Source: Calditrichaceae bacterium (GTDB taxonomy: Bacteria > Calditrichota > Calditrichia > Calditrichales > Calditrichaceae). Taken from it: a stretch of 40,288 bases of DNA. The stretch spans positions 1 through 40,288 of the forward strand of contig JANTHG010000007.1 of the NCBI GenBank assembly GCA_024762535.1, in the 5' to 3' direction. This document shows positions 10,361-20,937 of this stretch, one piece after another (position 1 is the stretch's first letter; every line of letters begins with the position of its first letter). The notes under the pieces are model-generated. The model had not been told where the DNA came from. It did no database searches and saw only the letters and a program-made list of their open reading frames with translations. A program made the translations under genes and the position numbers.

Positions 10361-12031
10361 ATGGAACACAGCAAAATTCCTCTTAAATTTAAAGAATGGG
10401 AAAACACAACTCTTAAACGCGTTTTAGATAAAAGTGCGGAACGGAAAGCACAGTTCACCACCGGTTCCTGGCAAGCAGTTCCGCGGGTGGCTTTACCGAT
10501 TCCGCTAACAGACGATGACTATTTGGAAAAACTGGGTTTTCCCGGCGAATTTCCCTACACACGGGGCGTACAGCCCACTATGTACCGCGGCCGCTTTTGG
10601 ACTATGCGTCAGTATGCCGGCTTTGGTACAGCCGAAGAATCCAACCGGCGCTACAAATATCTACTAAAACAGGGACAAACCGGACTTTCAGTTGCCTTTG
10701 ACTTACCAACACAAATCGGCTACGATTCCGATGACAGCCACAGTATTGGTGAAGTGGGCAAAGTGGGCGTAGCCATCGACACCCTAAAAGATATGGAAAT
10801 CCTGTTTGACGGTATCCCCTTAGACAAGGTGTCCACTTCCATGACCATCAACGCCCCGGCTGCCATTTTACTGGCTTTTTATATAGCTGTCGCAGAAAAA
10901 CAGGGCGTAAGTAAACGTCAGCTGCGCGGCACCATCCAGAATGATATTTTGAAAGAATACATAGCGCGCGGCACGTATATTTTCCCGCCTAAAGCGTCTC
11001 TGCGATTGATTACCAATATCTTTGAATATTGCGCTAATGAAGTGCCTAACTGGAATACAATCAGCATTTCCGGTTACCACATCCGCGAAGCAGGCTCCAC
11101 TGCTGTTCAGGAAGCAGCCTTTACCCTGGCCGACGGCATCGAATATGTAAAGGCCGCGCTAGAAGCCGGTCTGGATATCGACCGCTTTGCCGGCCGTCTG
11201 TCTTTCTTTTTTAACGCACATAACGATCTGTTTGAAGAAGTGGCCAAGTTCCGCGCAGCTCGGCGTATTTGGGCCAAAATTATGCGCGAGCGTTTTAACG
11301 CAAAATATCCCAAATCCATGATGCTGCGCTTTCACACCCAAACCGGCGGCAGTACGCTCACTGCTCAGCAGCCGGATAATAACATTGTACGCGTTACCAT
11401 CCAGACTCTGGCCGCTGTATTGGGAGGCACACAAAGTCTGCATACGAATTCCCGGGACGAAGCCCTCGGCCTGCCCACCGAAGAAGCGGTACGCATTGCT
11501 TTGCGCACCCAGCAAATCACAGCATACGAATCCGGTGTAACCAATACGGTTGATCCGCTGGGCGGTTCCTATTTTGTGGAAACTCTGACCGACCAAATGG
11601 AAGAGCAAATCTGGAAATATTTAGATAAAATTGAGGAACTGGGCGGCATGGTGGAAGCTATTCGCAAAGGTTATGTGCAAAAAGAAATCCAGGACGCTGC
11701 TTTTAAATATCAGCGTGAAATTGAAGATAAAGAACGCATCGTTGTGGGTGTCAACCAATTTACCATAGACGAAGAAGGTCCCAAAGATATTCTTAAAGTC
11801 AACCCTGCCCTGCGGGAAATTCAGAGCAAAAAAATCGCACAGGTTAAACAGGAACGTAACAACCGGGAAGTGGAAAAGGTACTACAAGCTTTAAAAGAAG
11901 CCGCGCAAGACCCGGAACAGAATTTGATGCCACTGATTGTGGAGGCCGCTAAAACGTACGCTTCCCTCGGTGAAATTACCAACGTGTTGCGCGAAGTATT
12001 CGGCGAATATCAGGAAACGGTTATTTTGTAA
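10361..12031 (+). CDS. Methylmalonyl-CoA mutase, large (catalytic) subunit
   Basis: [61 protein letters not shown]; start at 10361 (GGAG upstream) rather than 10343. Confidence 0.95.
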   Translation: MEHSKIPLKFKEWENTTLKRVLDKSAERKAQFTTGSWQAVPRVALPIPLTDDDYLEKLGFPGEFPYTRGVQPTMYRGRFWTMRQYAGFGTAEESNRRYKYLLKQGQTGLSVAFDLPTQIGYDSDDSHSIGEVGKVGVAIDTLKDMEILFDGIPLDKVSTSMTINAPAAILLAFYIAVAEKQGVSKRQLRGTIQNDILKEYIARGTYIFPPKASLRLITNIFEYCANEVPNWNTISISGYHIREAGSTAVQEAAFTLADGIEYVKAALEAGLDIDRFAGRLSFFFNAHNDLFEEVAKFRAARRIWAKIMRERFNAKYPKSMMLRFHTQTGGSTLTAQQPDNNIVRVTIQTLAAVLGGTQSLHTNSRDEALGLPTEEAVRIALRTQQITAYESGVTNTVDPLGGSYFVETLTDQMEEQIWKYLDKIEELGGMVEAIRKGYVQKEIQDAAFKYQREIEDKERIVVGVNQFTIDEEGPKDILKVNPALREIQSKKIAQVKQERNNREVEKVLQALKEAAQDPEQNLMPLIVEAAKTYASLGEITNVLREVFGEYQETVIL

Positions 12032-12070
12032 CTGAATTTGCCGGTTATTTTATTGGAATCAGGAGTAGAA

Positions 12071-12481
12071 ATGAAATCTAAAATTCGCATTTTAATTGCC
12101 AAACCCGGACTGGACGGTCACGACCGCGGTGCCAAATACATTGCCCGCGCCCTGCGGGACGCCGGCTACGAGATTATTTACACAGGCATTCGCCAGTCGC
12201 CCGAAGCCATAGCCAAAGCGGCCATTCAGGAAGATGTGGATTTTGTCGGCCTTAGCCTGCTATCCGGCGCACACAACGAACTCTTTCCGGAAATTGTACG
12301 ACTGTTGCGGGAAGGCGGTGGGGCGGATATTATTGTGTTCGGCGGCGGCGTTATTCCGGAAAACGATATTCCGGGCCTCAAAGAAAAGGGCGTCGAAGCA
12401 GTTTTCACTCCGGGCGCCCCTATTCAGGATGTTATCGATTTTATCGAAGCCAACCGTACACGGATGGAAGGAAAATCATGA
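12071..12481 (+). CDS. Methylmalonyl-CoA mutase small subunit (cobalamin-binding domain protein)
   Basis: [35 protein letters not shown]12-binding DxHxxG motif; AGGAG RBS before 12071. Confidence 0.95.
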   Translation: MKSKIRILIAKPGLDGHDRGAKYIARALRDAGYEIIYTGIRQSPEAIAKAAIQEDVDFVGLSLLSGAHNELFPEIVRLLREGGGADIIVFGGGVIPENDIPGLKEKGVEAVFTPGAPIQDVIDFIEANRTRMEGKS

Positions 12482-12891
12482 TTAAACAAATCAACCATAT
12501 TGGAATTGCCGTTTCTTCTTTGGAAGAGCATATTCCCTTTTACCGCGATGTACTCGGGCTGCCTTTTAGCGGTATCGAAGAAATTGCCGATCAAAAAGTG
12601 AAAGTCGCCATGTTCAAAGTTGGTGAAGTACACCTTGAATTGTTGGAACCCACATCGGAAGACAGCCCCATTGCCAAATATTTAACCCGCAAAGGTCCTG
12701 GTCTGCACCACATCGCCTACCAAACCGATGATATCGAAACGCAATTACAACAATTTGAAGATCAAAATATTGCCTTGATTGACCAAACACCGCGCAACGG
12801 CGCTCATGGCACACGCATCGCTTTTATTCATCCTAAATCTTCGGGCAAAGTGCTTAGTGAAATTTGCGAACCGGCCCCAAAAGGCAAATAA
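12478..12891 (+). CDS. mce: Methylmalonyl-CoA epimerase
   Basis: [56 protein letters not shown] overlap with the B12 subunit. Confidence 0.93.
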   Translation: MIKQINHIGIAVSSLEEHIPFYRDVLGLPFSGIEEIADQKVKVAMFKVGEVHLELLEPTSEDSPIAKYLTRKGPGLHHIAYQTDDIETQLQQFEDQNIALIDQTPRNGAHGTRIAFIHPKSSGKVLSEICEPAPKGK

Positions 12892-12994
12892 TTTCGGGAC
12901 TGAAGTATTCAGATAAACGTTTTGTTGGGGTAAACATTCTGGATTTGAAAAAATACTAACTATTAGGACTTCGGCCCCAATATTAACTATTCTA

Positions 12995-13080
12995 AATCCC
13001 CCCTTAACTAAGGGAGTTAGGGGATTGTAAAATCTATATTATTCAATAATTTTTCCAGTGAAAAAACACCCATTAATCCT
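12995..13080. repeat. Diverged copy of the CCCCCCTTA / TTGTAAAATCT repeat module
   Basis: 'aatccccccttaactaagggagttaggggattgtaaaatctatattattcaataatt...aaaaaacacccattaatcc' parallels 29495 and 39498. Confidence 0.8.
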
Positions 13081-13194
13081 CTCTTTTTAGGATGGATGCG
13101 CTGTGCTCACAACCGGTGTAAGGATCCGACTGAAGGCTTTCGTCTAAATACCTGAAAATGACATTATAGATACAGGTTCGTTCGATGCGCCGTG

Positions 13195-13252
13195 AATCCT
13201 GTTCGCCATATGCACAAGCTGGCAAAGAGCTGGCTGGGGAGACAATAGGATT
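13195..13252 (+). other. Possible structured RNA/leader stem-loop upstream of the secreted-protein gene
   Basis: AATCCTGTT / AATAGGATT 9-bp stem (one G-U); inner GCCA/TGGC and AGCTGGC direct repeats. Confidence 0.3.
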
Positions 13253-13442
13253 TTGACGTTTACCTAATCATATTTTAATTACCTTCGATTATTCAATCCC
13301 TCACTCCTGACCATCACTAAACTATTACTCATCTATGCCGAATACTATCCGAAACAATTTGGCCGGAAATACACGATAATTAATTGTCTGCACATGGGCA
13401 CACCTTTTGATTTTTTAACCATTCAGTTAGCGGAGAAAGAAA

Positions 13443-16400
13443 ATGAAAGTAGTGATCGGCGCGGTTTTACTGTTTTGCTTATCGATGAATTTATTTGCTG
13501 CCGAAGCAATAATGCTTAACGACTACCTGACCATTTATGGTGAAACGAGGACCGGTTCCAATGGACGCTACACCTTGTCGGGCAATGTAAACATCAACCA
13601 TCTGGTTTTTTTTGATGATGATGTTGTTGTTGAACTGCATGAGAGCCAGACCAGTAAAATCACAACCGATTCAAAAATATATTTCCGTGATGAAAGCGGC
13701 TCCGTGCATTACTTAAAGAAGTATATTAAAAGCAAAACATTTAAGGCTGTTGATAATCAACTGGTGATTGACGGTACCCACTTTACACTCGCTGACCAGG
13801 TCGGCGGATTTAATGTTTTTTGTGAACAGATGACCTTTGATGAGGCGGGAAATTATTTGGATGTCGGTTATGTGCCGGACTTTCCCGGTATTGTTAAGGA
13901 TGTGTTAAAATACGCTCTGAACAATTCGGGTGGCGTGGGCGATGCTGGCTCCGTTGATTTGGGAATCCAGTATTTTAAGGATGGCTCTTCTGATGTGCGT
14001 TGTAATGTGGAAAATCTGGTATATGCCAGTCCCATTGTTCTGGTTTATGATTTCGATCTTACATTTAACCCGGGTGAAAATGTTTTCGGCGGTGGGTTTA
14101 AAATAAAAATACCTGCACTGAATAAGTTAAAGTCTAACAAAACGAATTCCGATCCGGAAAGCCGGAAAACAAAGGAAATATTCACCACCCTTTTTGGCAA
14201 TACATACTCATTTACCAATTCGGAAGATGAACAGATATTTTCGGAAATGGCAACACAGGGAAGTGCTGGTAAATTTATAAACGGAATCATCGTGGATATG
14301 CGCTTTGTGCAGGGCGCAATTGAATCCTTTACCCTGGGCATCCTAACGGACATTCCGATTGGCGCAACGGGGACCTTGTTGACCCAGATGAAGGGAAGCG
14401 CCTGGGGGGTATCCAGCGATAAGCTGAAATTATCTGCCACCGTTAATATAGGAACTGCTCTGGACCCGATGATTACGCTGGAAGATTTGGGCGTAACCAT
14501 TAAAAAAGGTTATATAAGCGGCGGGGGAAAAATAAAAATATTTAAGAAAACAATTTCTTCCGGTAAAATTTACTATAGTAAAAAGAAAAAAGCATTCAAA
14601 GTCTCCGGTAGGCTCAACCTGGGTGGTGTGTTGAAGGGCAAAGTAAAGGCAAGTTTGCGAAAGTCAAAATTTTCAGGCAGTTCCAGATTGTCTGTTAATA
14701 CCCCGGAAATTGATGTATGGGCCTGGAAATGGCTCGGAGATAAAAATCTGGGTTACGCGGAAGCTTCCATCCATAAAAACACCCGCTTCAGAGCAAAGCT
14801 GAAATATAAAGATGTCAAGCTGGCGATTCAGACAAAATACATATCCAGTTATCCGTATTTTAAATTCTATATTGGCACAAATTATGATGATTTACACAGG
14901 ATAGCCAAACGGGGTGAAAATGGAAGTCAAACCTATCGTTTTGATGTGGATGAAAATGTAAGAGATTTAATTCTGGTTGCCGGCAACGATACGGAATTAT
15001 TTGATTTTACGGCTACAGATCCAGAAGGCGCTATTTACAATAATCTGAATACCCGTTATACACAAATTGATTCCACCAAACAAACCACGATGTATATTCA
15101 AAACCCCAAGCCGGGGGCCTGGACATTCCAAACGGATGAGAGCGGAGAAATATCCTTTAATGCGATGCAGATAAACCAGCCGCCGACGTTTATGTTCCAT
15201 CTGCCTTCAGAAAAAAGGACAAATGTGCCGCAACTGAGTCTATCCTGTTCAGACTATCAGGATACCGTTAGTGTCGAATTTTATTACGATACCGATAACA
15301 GGAATTACGACGGAACACTGATCAATTCTTTCGAGCTGGTTAATAATGCCACGGTAGATTTTTACTGGGATAATGCTGATATCGATAACGGAGAATATTA
15401 TATCTATGCAGTAGTTGATGACGGCAAAAATGCACCAATCATGCAATACGCCCCAGGTTCCATTCTCGTGAATAACTGGGATGTGTCTGCGCCTGAAAAT
15501 ATAACCGTAACCCAAACGGCTGATTCCGCACTGGTTAGTTGGACACCGGTGGACAACCCGGATATCGCTTCTACACAAATATATGTGCGAAATGCTTCAT
15601 CCGGTGAAATAACGGAATTCACATCCACCTCAGATTCTGTCTACATCACTGATTTAGTAAGCGGTTATCGTTATGAGATTTGGGCGGCCTTTCAAAATGA
15701 AGATTATCTGAATTCATTTAGTAGTGAGCGGGTATCCTATACCCACCTCAATCATTCAAACGGGAACAACATTCCATACTTTACTATTTCTCCGGAAAAG
15801 ATTTTCACTTTTCAGAGCGGCGAGCACAGTGCATATACACTAACCGCTTATGACGCCGACGGAGATCTATTGACATACGACATTATCGACATGCCTGCCG
15901 GTATGGCGCTCTCTGGGAATGCGCTCAGCTGGACGCCGACGGAAGAAGACCAGGGCGTTTATAACCTGAAGTTTAAAGTTTCTGACGGCGTGGCCATGGA
16001 TAGCGTGTACCACGAAGTGGTTGTTTATAACAAAGAACAAGCCGAAATTTCTATTCAATATTCTTCTTTAAATCTTTACAAAGATGACAACCTCTATCTC
16101 ATCGTGAACGATTTACATAACAGCCTTCCCACGATCAATTGCAGCTGGCGAAATCCGTTTACCAATGAAGATATTGGTGTGGAACTGAAAAAGGTCAATG
16201 AGTTTACCTATATTGGAAAGATCGATCTTCCGGAATTTCCCACAAGCATATTCGGACAGCCGGTTAATTTTGAAGATTATCCCATCGTGGCCACTTACAA
16301 TCCACCGGTAAGAAATAATAAAATCTTTTCTGTGAATGAAACCTATACTACCAGTGGTATTTACAATGTAAATACCCAGAGCAAAGATGAAATATCCCCA

Positions 16401-17618
16401 GCGGCTATAAACGATATCACAATCACCAACCTTGATAAGAACCGCCTGCTGCTCACATGGACTGCCACCGGTGATGACGCCAACACAGGCAAAGCCTTCC
16501 GCTATGATTTACGTTACAATTATTCGGGAATCACGACGGAAAGCGCATTTAACAGCAGCTACACTTACGAGTCGGAACCCTATCCTCAGGTAGCGGGATT
16601 AATGGATTCGATTATTGTTAATTTGGCTTCTCTAACAGAAGCAAGAAATCATGACCGGATATTTTTCAGTCTGAAAGCGATCGATGAGTGCGGTAATACA
16701 AGCGGCTTGAGTAATAACCCTTCTAGCGATTATCTTTTAGAGGCTGCGGATGTTCAATACACCCTGCAGGAGGACTACAGCGTCCGGCTTAATTGGGATG
16801 GACCTGCCCAGAATAGAAACAGTAAAGAACTGTTGTCAAAAAATAACAGTGATGTGATATTTCTGGGCTATAACATTTACCGTACCAGGGATAATAAGGA
16901 TACAAAATTAATTCATAGCGGCGTGATGGATAACACCTGGTATGATTCTCTAAAAGGTGAACCGGACGGAAGCTATTATTGGACGGTGGAATCGGTTTAT
17001 AATACCGGCGTTGCTGAAAAAGAATATTCCGATACCCTGCGATTGGATCGCTTTAACAGCGTCAGCATCGTCTGTCGCTTAGAAACAGCTGAGGATTATA
17101 GACAGGTAGAAGTAAACCTGGCAGGTTTGGATACAATCTATAGTCAACAGCTTACAGCATTAACCGATAGTACCGGGTTAGCTGAATTTTCGGGCGTATT
17201 CGATGGGCAATATCAAATGACCTTGCAAAAATCCGGATTTAATTCCGTAACGGATACCATTTGGGTGAATAATAATTCAACCGAATTCAGTTATTATTTG
17301 ACAACCTTTACCGGATTGGAAGAACCGGCATTGTTACCCACAACGACTAGGCTATATCAGAACTATCCGAATCCATTCAATCCGTCTACGGAAATCAAGT
17401 ATTATCTGCCCAATGCTGAGAAAGTATCCATCATCATCTACGACCTTCTTGGCCGCAAAATCAGAACATTGGTCTCGGGTCAAACCATGATTGGTGAAAA
17501 TGCAATCAAGTGGGACGGGGCAAATGAAACGGGTAATCAGGCATCCTCAGGAATATATATTTTTCGTTTAAAGACGAAGGATAAGTTGCTGTCAAAGAAA
17601 ATGCTTTTACTCCGTTGA
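13443..17618 (+). CDS. Secreted multidomain protein with fibronectin III/cadherin-like Ig modules and T9SS-type (FlgD-Ig-like) C-terminal sorting domain
   Basis: Signal peptide MKVVIGAVLLFCLSMNLFAAEA; FN3-like segments (SAPENITVTQTADSALVSWTP; SPAAINDITITNLDKNRLLLTWTATGDD); NRSPYF-like Ig (NNIPYFTISPEK...LSWTPTEEDQGVYNLKFKVSDG); C-term LYQNYPNPFNPSTEIKYYLP...IYDLLGRKIRTLV...SSGIYIFRLKTKDKLLSKKMLLLR. Confidence 0.88.
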   Translation: MKVVIGAVLLFCLSMNLFAAEAIMLNDYLTIYGETRTGSNGRYTLSGNVNINHLVFFDDDVVVELHESQTSKITTDSKIYFRDESGSVHYLKKYIKSKTFKAVDNQLVIDGTHFTLADQVGGFNVFCEQMTFDEAGNYLDVGYVPDFPGIVKDVLKYALNNSGGVGDAGSVDLGIQYFKDGSSDVRCNVENLVYASPIVLVYDFDLTFNPGENVFGGGFKIKIPALNKLKSNKTNSDPESRKTKEIFTTLFGNTYSFTNSEDEQIFSEMATQGSAGKFINGIIVDMRFVQGAIESFTLGILTDIPIGATGTLLTQMKGSAWGVSSDKLKLSATVNIGTALDPMITLEDLGVTIKKGYISGGGKIKIFKKTISSGKIYYSKKKKAFKVSGRLNLGGVLKGKVKASLRKSKFSGSSRLSVNTPEIDVWAWKWLGDKNLGYAEASIHKNTRFRAKLKYKDVKLAIQTKYISSYPYFKFYIGTNYDDLHRIAKRGENGSQTYRFDVDENVRDLILVAGNDTELFDFTATDPEGAIYNNLNTRYTQIDSTKQTTMYIQNPKPGAWTFQTDESGEISFNAMQINQPPTFMFHLPSEKRTNVPQLSLSCSDYQDTVSVEFYYDTDNRNYDGTLINSFELVNNATVDFYWDNADIDNGEYYIYAVVDDGKNAPIMQYAPGSILVNNWDVSAPENITVTQTADSALVSWTPVDNPDIASTQIYVRNASSGEITEFTSTSDSVYITDLVSGYRYEIWAAFQNEDYLNSFSSERVSYTHLNHSNGNNIPYFTISPEKIFTFQSGEHSAYTLTAYDADGDLLTYDIIDMPAGMALSGNALSWTPTEEDQGVYNLKFKVSDGVAMDSVYHEVVVYNKEQAEISIQYSSLNLYKDDNLYLIVNDLHNSLPTINCSWRNPFTNEDIGVELKKVNEFTYIGKIDLPEFPTSIFGQPVNFEDYPIVATYNPPVRNNKIFSVNETYTTSGIYNVNTQSKDEISPAAINDITITNLDKNRLLLTWTATGDDANTGKAFRYDLRYNYSGITTESAFNSSYTYESEPYPQVAGLMDSIIVNLASLTEARNHDRIFFSLKAIDECGNTSGLSNNPSSDYLLEAADVQYTLQEDYSVRLNWDGPAQNRNSKELLSKNNSDVIFLGYNIYRTRDNKDTKLIHSGVMDNTWYDSLKGEPDGSYYWTVESVYNTGVAEKEYSDTLRLDRFNSVSIVCRLETAEDYRQVEVNLAGLDTIYSQQLTALTDSTGLAEFSGVFDGQYQMTLQKSGFNSVTDTIWVNNNSTEFSYYLTTFTGLEEPALLPTTTRLYQNYPNPFNPSTEIKYYLPNAEKVSIIIYDLLGRKIRTLVSGQTMIGENAIKWDGANETGNQASSGIYIFRLKTKDKLLSKKMLLLR

Positions 17619-18140
17619 CTGCATGATACTCTAAAATTCGTCCGGCAATTCCGGTAACACATCCTAAGCATGTCCGGCGCATTACCTAGAAATTCGTGAT
17701 TATCTTCGATTATTGTTGCCTCGTTAACTTATCAAATGACTGGAAGCTGGGTCTGGCGCGGCACGTTGAGCTGTGGTTTCGGTTGGGGGTATGTCCAAGA
17801 ATTATGCAAATTGTTTTTTGGCCATCGATGGTTTTTTAGAAGGAAATCCTTTTGGGAATTTGACAAAGTATTTAACTAGTAAGTCCTTTTGTAGTTTTTG
17901 CAATTAATTAAAATGTTGCCATAATGCACACAATGCAATAAATTCTGTTGATGAAATTGTATAATTGGAACAGAAAAAAAATGAGTAGTTAAAAGAAAAT
18001 GGGAGTATCTGATTTGAGGATATTTTTAAAATGAAAAGGATTGTCCTATCAGGCCTTGATTTCAAGAATTCTTCATAAATACGTTAACAGAGTTCCCATT
18101 CAATAAAGGGATTAATTAAAAAAGGCAAAATATTTACTTT

Positions 18141-19457
18141 ATGTCACATTCCATTTTAATAAAAAACGCGCTTATCGTAACAGTTAATCCGCAAATGGAT
18201 GTTTTCCGCGGCGATCTTCTGGTGCGGGGAAATCGTATTGATGAACTGGCCCCTTCGCTGAATATAAGCGCAGACGAAACCATAGACGCAATCGATTACA
18301 TTATCACACCGGGATTTGTACAAACACATGTGCATCTCTGCCAGGTATTGTTCCGCAACCTCGCGGACGACTTATCTCTGCTGGACTGGCTGACAAAAAA
18401 AATCTGGCCTTTCGAAAGCAGCCACACACCTGAAAGTATTTCCCTTAGCGCACAACTGGGTATTGCCGAATTGATTAAATCCGGCACGACCACCATTATG
18501 GATATGGGAACGGTACGGCATCAGGACGCCATTTTTGAAGCGCTGGCTCAAAGCGGCATGAGCGCGGTTGCTGGCAAAGCGATGATGGATTTTGGAGACC
18601 GCCCCGAAGGATTGCAGGAAACCACGCAGCAAAGCATTGATGAGAGTGTGCGCCTGTTAAAACAATGGCACGGATATGACGACGGCCGCTTGCAATACGC
18701 TTTTGCCCCACGCTTTGCTCTTTCGTGTACCAGGGAGTTGCTGCAGGAAACCGGGCGATTGGCCCGTGAATACCGGGTTTTATACCATACGCACGCTTCG
18801 GAGAACATAAAGGAATCGGAACTAGTGCGCGAACGGTTTGGCGTTTCCAATATTCAACTGTTTGATAAATTAGAAGCCACAGACCATTTGTGCCTGGCGC
18901 ACTGTGTCTGGACAGACCATGATGATAAGGAACTACTGCAGGATAAGAAAATTAATGTGCTGCACTGCCCTTCCGCTAATTTAAAATTGGGGTCCGGTAT
19001 TGCCCCTATCCCCGATTATTTGGAAAGAGGGATTAATGTTTCGCTGGGAGCGGACGGCGCGCCCTGCAACAACAATCTGAATATATTTCAGGAAATGCGG
19101 CTGGCTGCCCTCATTCAAAAGCCCTTAAGCGGGCCGCAATCCATGCCCGCGGATGCGGTACTGAAAATGGCAACCATCAACGGCGCCAGGGCATTAAATA
19201 TGGAAAATCAGATTGGCAGCATCGAAGTGGGAAAACGGGCGGACTTAACATTTATTAAAAATAATCAAGTTCATTCAATTCCGTTCGACAATGTATACTC
19301 AAAATTAGTATATTCCACACAAGCAAACGATGTAGAACATGTTTTACTCAATGGAAAATGGGTTCTTAAAGCAGGCATACTGCAAACCATTGACGAAAAA
19401 AAGGTTCTGCAATCTGTAAACAAAACACTTGCTAAACTCTTGCAAACATCTAAATGA
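18141..19457 (+). CDS. Amidohydrolase (MTA/SAH deaminase / chlorohydrolase-like)
   Basis: TPGFVQTHVHLCQ, HTHASE, LAHCVW, HCPSANLKLGSGIAPIPDYLERGINVSLGADGAPCNN. Confidence 0.88.
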   Translation: MSHSILIKNALIVTVNPQMDVFRGDLLVRGNRIDELAPSLNISADETIDAIDYIITPGFVQTHVHLCQVLFRNLADDLSLLDWLTKKIWPFESSHTPESISLSAQLGIAELIKSGTTTIMDMGTVRHQDAIFEALAQSGMSAVAGKAMMDFGDRPEGLQETTQQSIDESVRLLKQWHGYDDGRLQYAFAPRFALSCTRELLQETGRLAREYRVLYHTHASENIKESELVRERFGVSNIQLFDKLEATDHLCLAHCVWTDHDDKELLQDKKINVLHCPSANLKLGSGIAPIPDYLERGINVSLGADGAPCNNNLNIFQEMRLAALIQKPLSGPQSMPADAVLKMATINGARALNMENQIGSIEVGKRADLTFIKNNQVHSIPFDNVYSKLVYSTQANDVEHVLLNGKWVLKAGILQTIDEKKVLQSVNKTLAKLLQTSK

Positions 19458-19468
19458 AGGAGTATAAA

Positions 19469-20368
19469 ATGAAATTTGTACACCTTTTGTTGCTTTTAAC
19501 CGCCCTGTTTGTTTTAACAATGGGATGCAGTTCGAACAACGAAGTAAAAGAAGGCCCGCTCTTTTCGGACAAAGAAATGATGGCTACAGCTGACCAACAA
19601 TTTGCCGCCGGCAAGTATCTGGATGCCTTAAACACCTATCAATCCCTGTTGATGGAACATCCCACATCCGATTTACATATCGATACGCAATTAAAGATTG
19701 CCGCTGTTTACGGAAAAATGGAAAACTACGAGGCGCAGATGGACGCTCTGCACACTCTGCTGTCCGAGAATATTATTCCGAGACAAATTCCTAATATTTA
19801 TGTGCAAATCGGACAGTTTTATGAACAGGCAGCTCGATTTAATCCAGGAACCGTCACAACGGATACAAGCGATTATCAAACTGCTATTTCCTATTATCAA
19901 AAAGCTTTTAATTATAAAGATAGTGAAGACAGTACAGCTAAAGCCGAAGCCGGCTATAGAAAAGCGCTTACCGAAGCACGCATCGGCCAGGTATCGGAGG
20001 CCGTCAAAGATTATCAACTGGTAGTGGATCAGTTTCCACAAACCGATTTTGCCGTTTTAGCTTCTGTAAAACTAACTAATCCTAATGATGTTTCGGAATT
20101 AAAGACCGATCCCGCTTCCATTGAATCCTATCGACAAACTCTGGCCCTGCCGGAACCGAGTACGGGAAATATGGTTCCGCAAGAACCAACTCCTGTGGAA
20201 TCCGTAGAGCCTGCTCCGCAGGTAGAGGAACCACCTCAATCCACAGAAGAACCGTCCGTTACAGAAGAACAGGAGTCATCAGAAGGCCAGGACGCACAAA
20301 ACACTCTGTTCGAAACGGATAGCACAACCGTTGCACCGGCAGTAACGGATTCCCTCGGCGGGCAATAG
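19469..20368 (+). CDS. TPR-containing lipoprotein
   Basis: Lipobox LTMGC after hydrophobic signal; TPR-like repeats (AAGKYLDALNTYQSLLMEHP; EARIGQVSEAVKDYQLVVDQFP); Pro/Glu-rich C-tail; start at 19469. Confidence 0.75.
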   Translation: MKFVHLLLLLTALFVLTMGCSSNNEVKEGPLFSDKEMMATADQQFAAGKYLDALNTYQSLLMEHPTSDLHIDTQLKIAAVYGKMENYEAQMDALHTLLSENIIPRQIPNIYVQIGQFYEQAARFNPGTVTTDTSDYQTAISYYQKAFNYKDSEDSTAKAEAGYRKALTEARIGQVSEAVKDYQLVVDQFPQTDFAVLASVKLTNPNDVSELKTDPASIESYRQTLALPEPSTGNMVPQEPTPVESVEPAPQVEEPPQSTEEPSVTEEQESSEGQDAQNTLFETDSTTVAPAVTDSLGGQ

Positions 20369-20926
20369 ATGATAATCGGTGTCGGCACACAGAATCCGGC
20401 CAAACTTTCCGCAGCAGAACAGGCGCTTAAACAGATTTTAAACAAATTTGAACGCGCTCCGGGGCGTTCTGTCCGGATCAGGCAAACAACTACAAGCACC
20501 TCGGTGCCGGACATGCCGCTCACCATACACGATTTAATGCAGGGAGCTCTGGAAAGAGCTCTTTTTACATATAAAACATTCCCGGAAGCGGATTTTGTGC
20601 TGGGGCTCGAAGGCGGCGTGTATCGCGTTCCGGAGCAACGGGCAGTATTTTTACAAAGCTGGGCTTACGCGTTTAACGGTTCAACAGGCTTTTTCGGTAG
20701 TTCGCCGGCTTTGCCCCTGCCGGAGTCCATTACCGCACCCTTATTTGAACAGGGACTGGAATTAAGCTCTGTGATTGATCAGTTAAGCGGCAAAGAAGAT
20801 GTGCGTTCCAATGAAGGTACCTTTGGCATACTTACACGAAACCTGATGAGCCGCAGCGATTCCTTTGTAATGGCGGTTATAGCCGCTTTAACGCCGTTCT
20901 TCAACAAAGATTATTATGAAATTTGA
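20369..20926 (+). CDS. DUF84 inosine/xanthosine triphosphatase-like protein (YjjX family)
   Basis: MIIGVGTQNPAKLSAAEQAL, ADFVLGLEGGVY, SNEGTFGILT; TAGATG junction with the lipoprotein gene. Confidence 0.82.
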   Translation: MIIGVGTQNPAKLSAAEQALKQILNKFERAPGRSVRIRQTTTSTSVPDMPLTIHDLMQGALERALFTYKTFPEADFVLGLEGGVYRVPEQRAVFLQSWAYAFNGSTGFFGSSPALPLPESITAPLFEQGLELSSVIDQLSGKEDVRSNEGTFGILTRNLMSRSDSFVMAVIAALTPFFNKDYYEI

Positions 20927-20937
20927 AAGGTAAAAGA

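Noticed and set aside
11159-11608. 149-aa antisense ORF within methylmalonyl-CoA mutase
   Set aside because: Shadow ORF over strongly conserved sense motifs; no RBS
13195-13252. Stem-loop considered as a known riboswitch (c-di-GMP or cobalamin)
   Set aside because: No matching conserved core motif could be identified by eye; left only as a generic structured candidate
14045-14500. 151-aa antisense ORF in the secreted-protein gene
   Set aside because: No start context or domain; sense frame continues through
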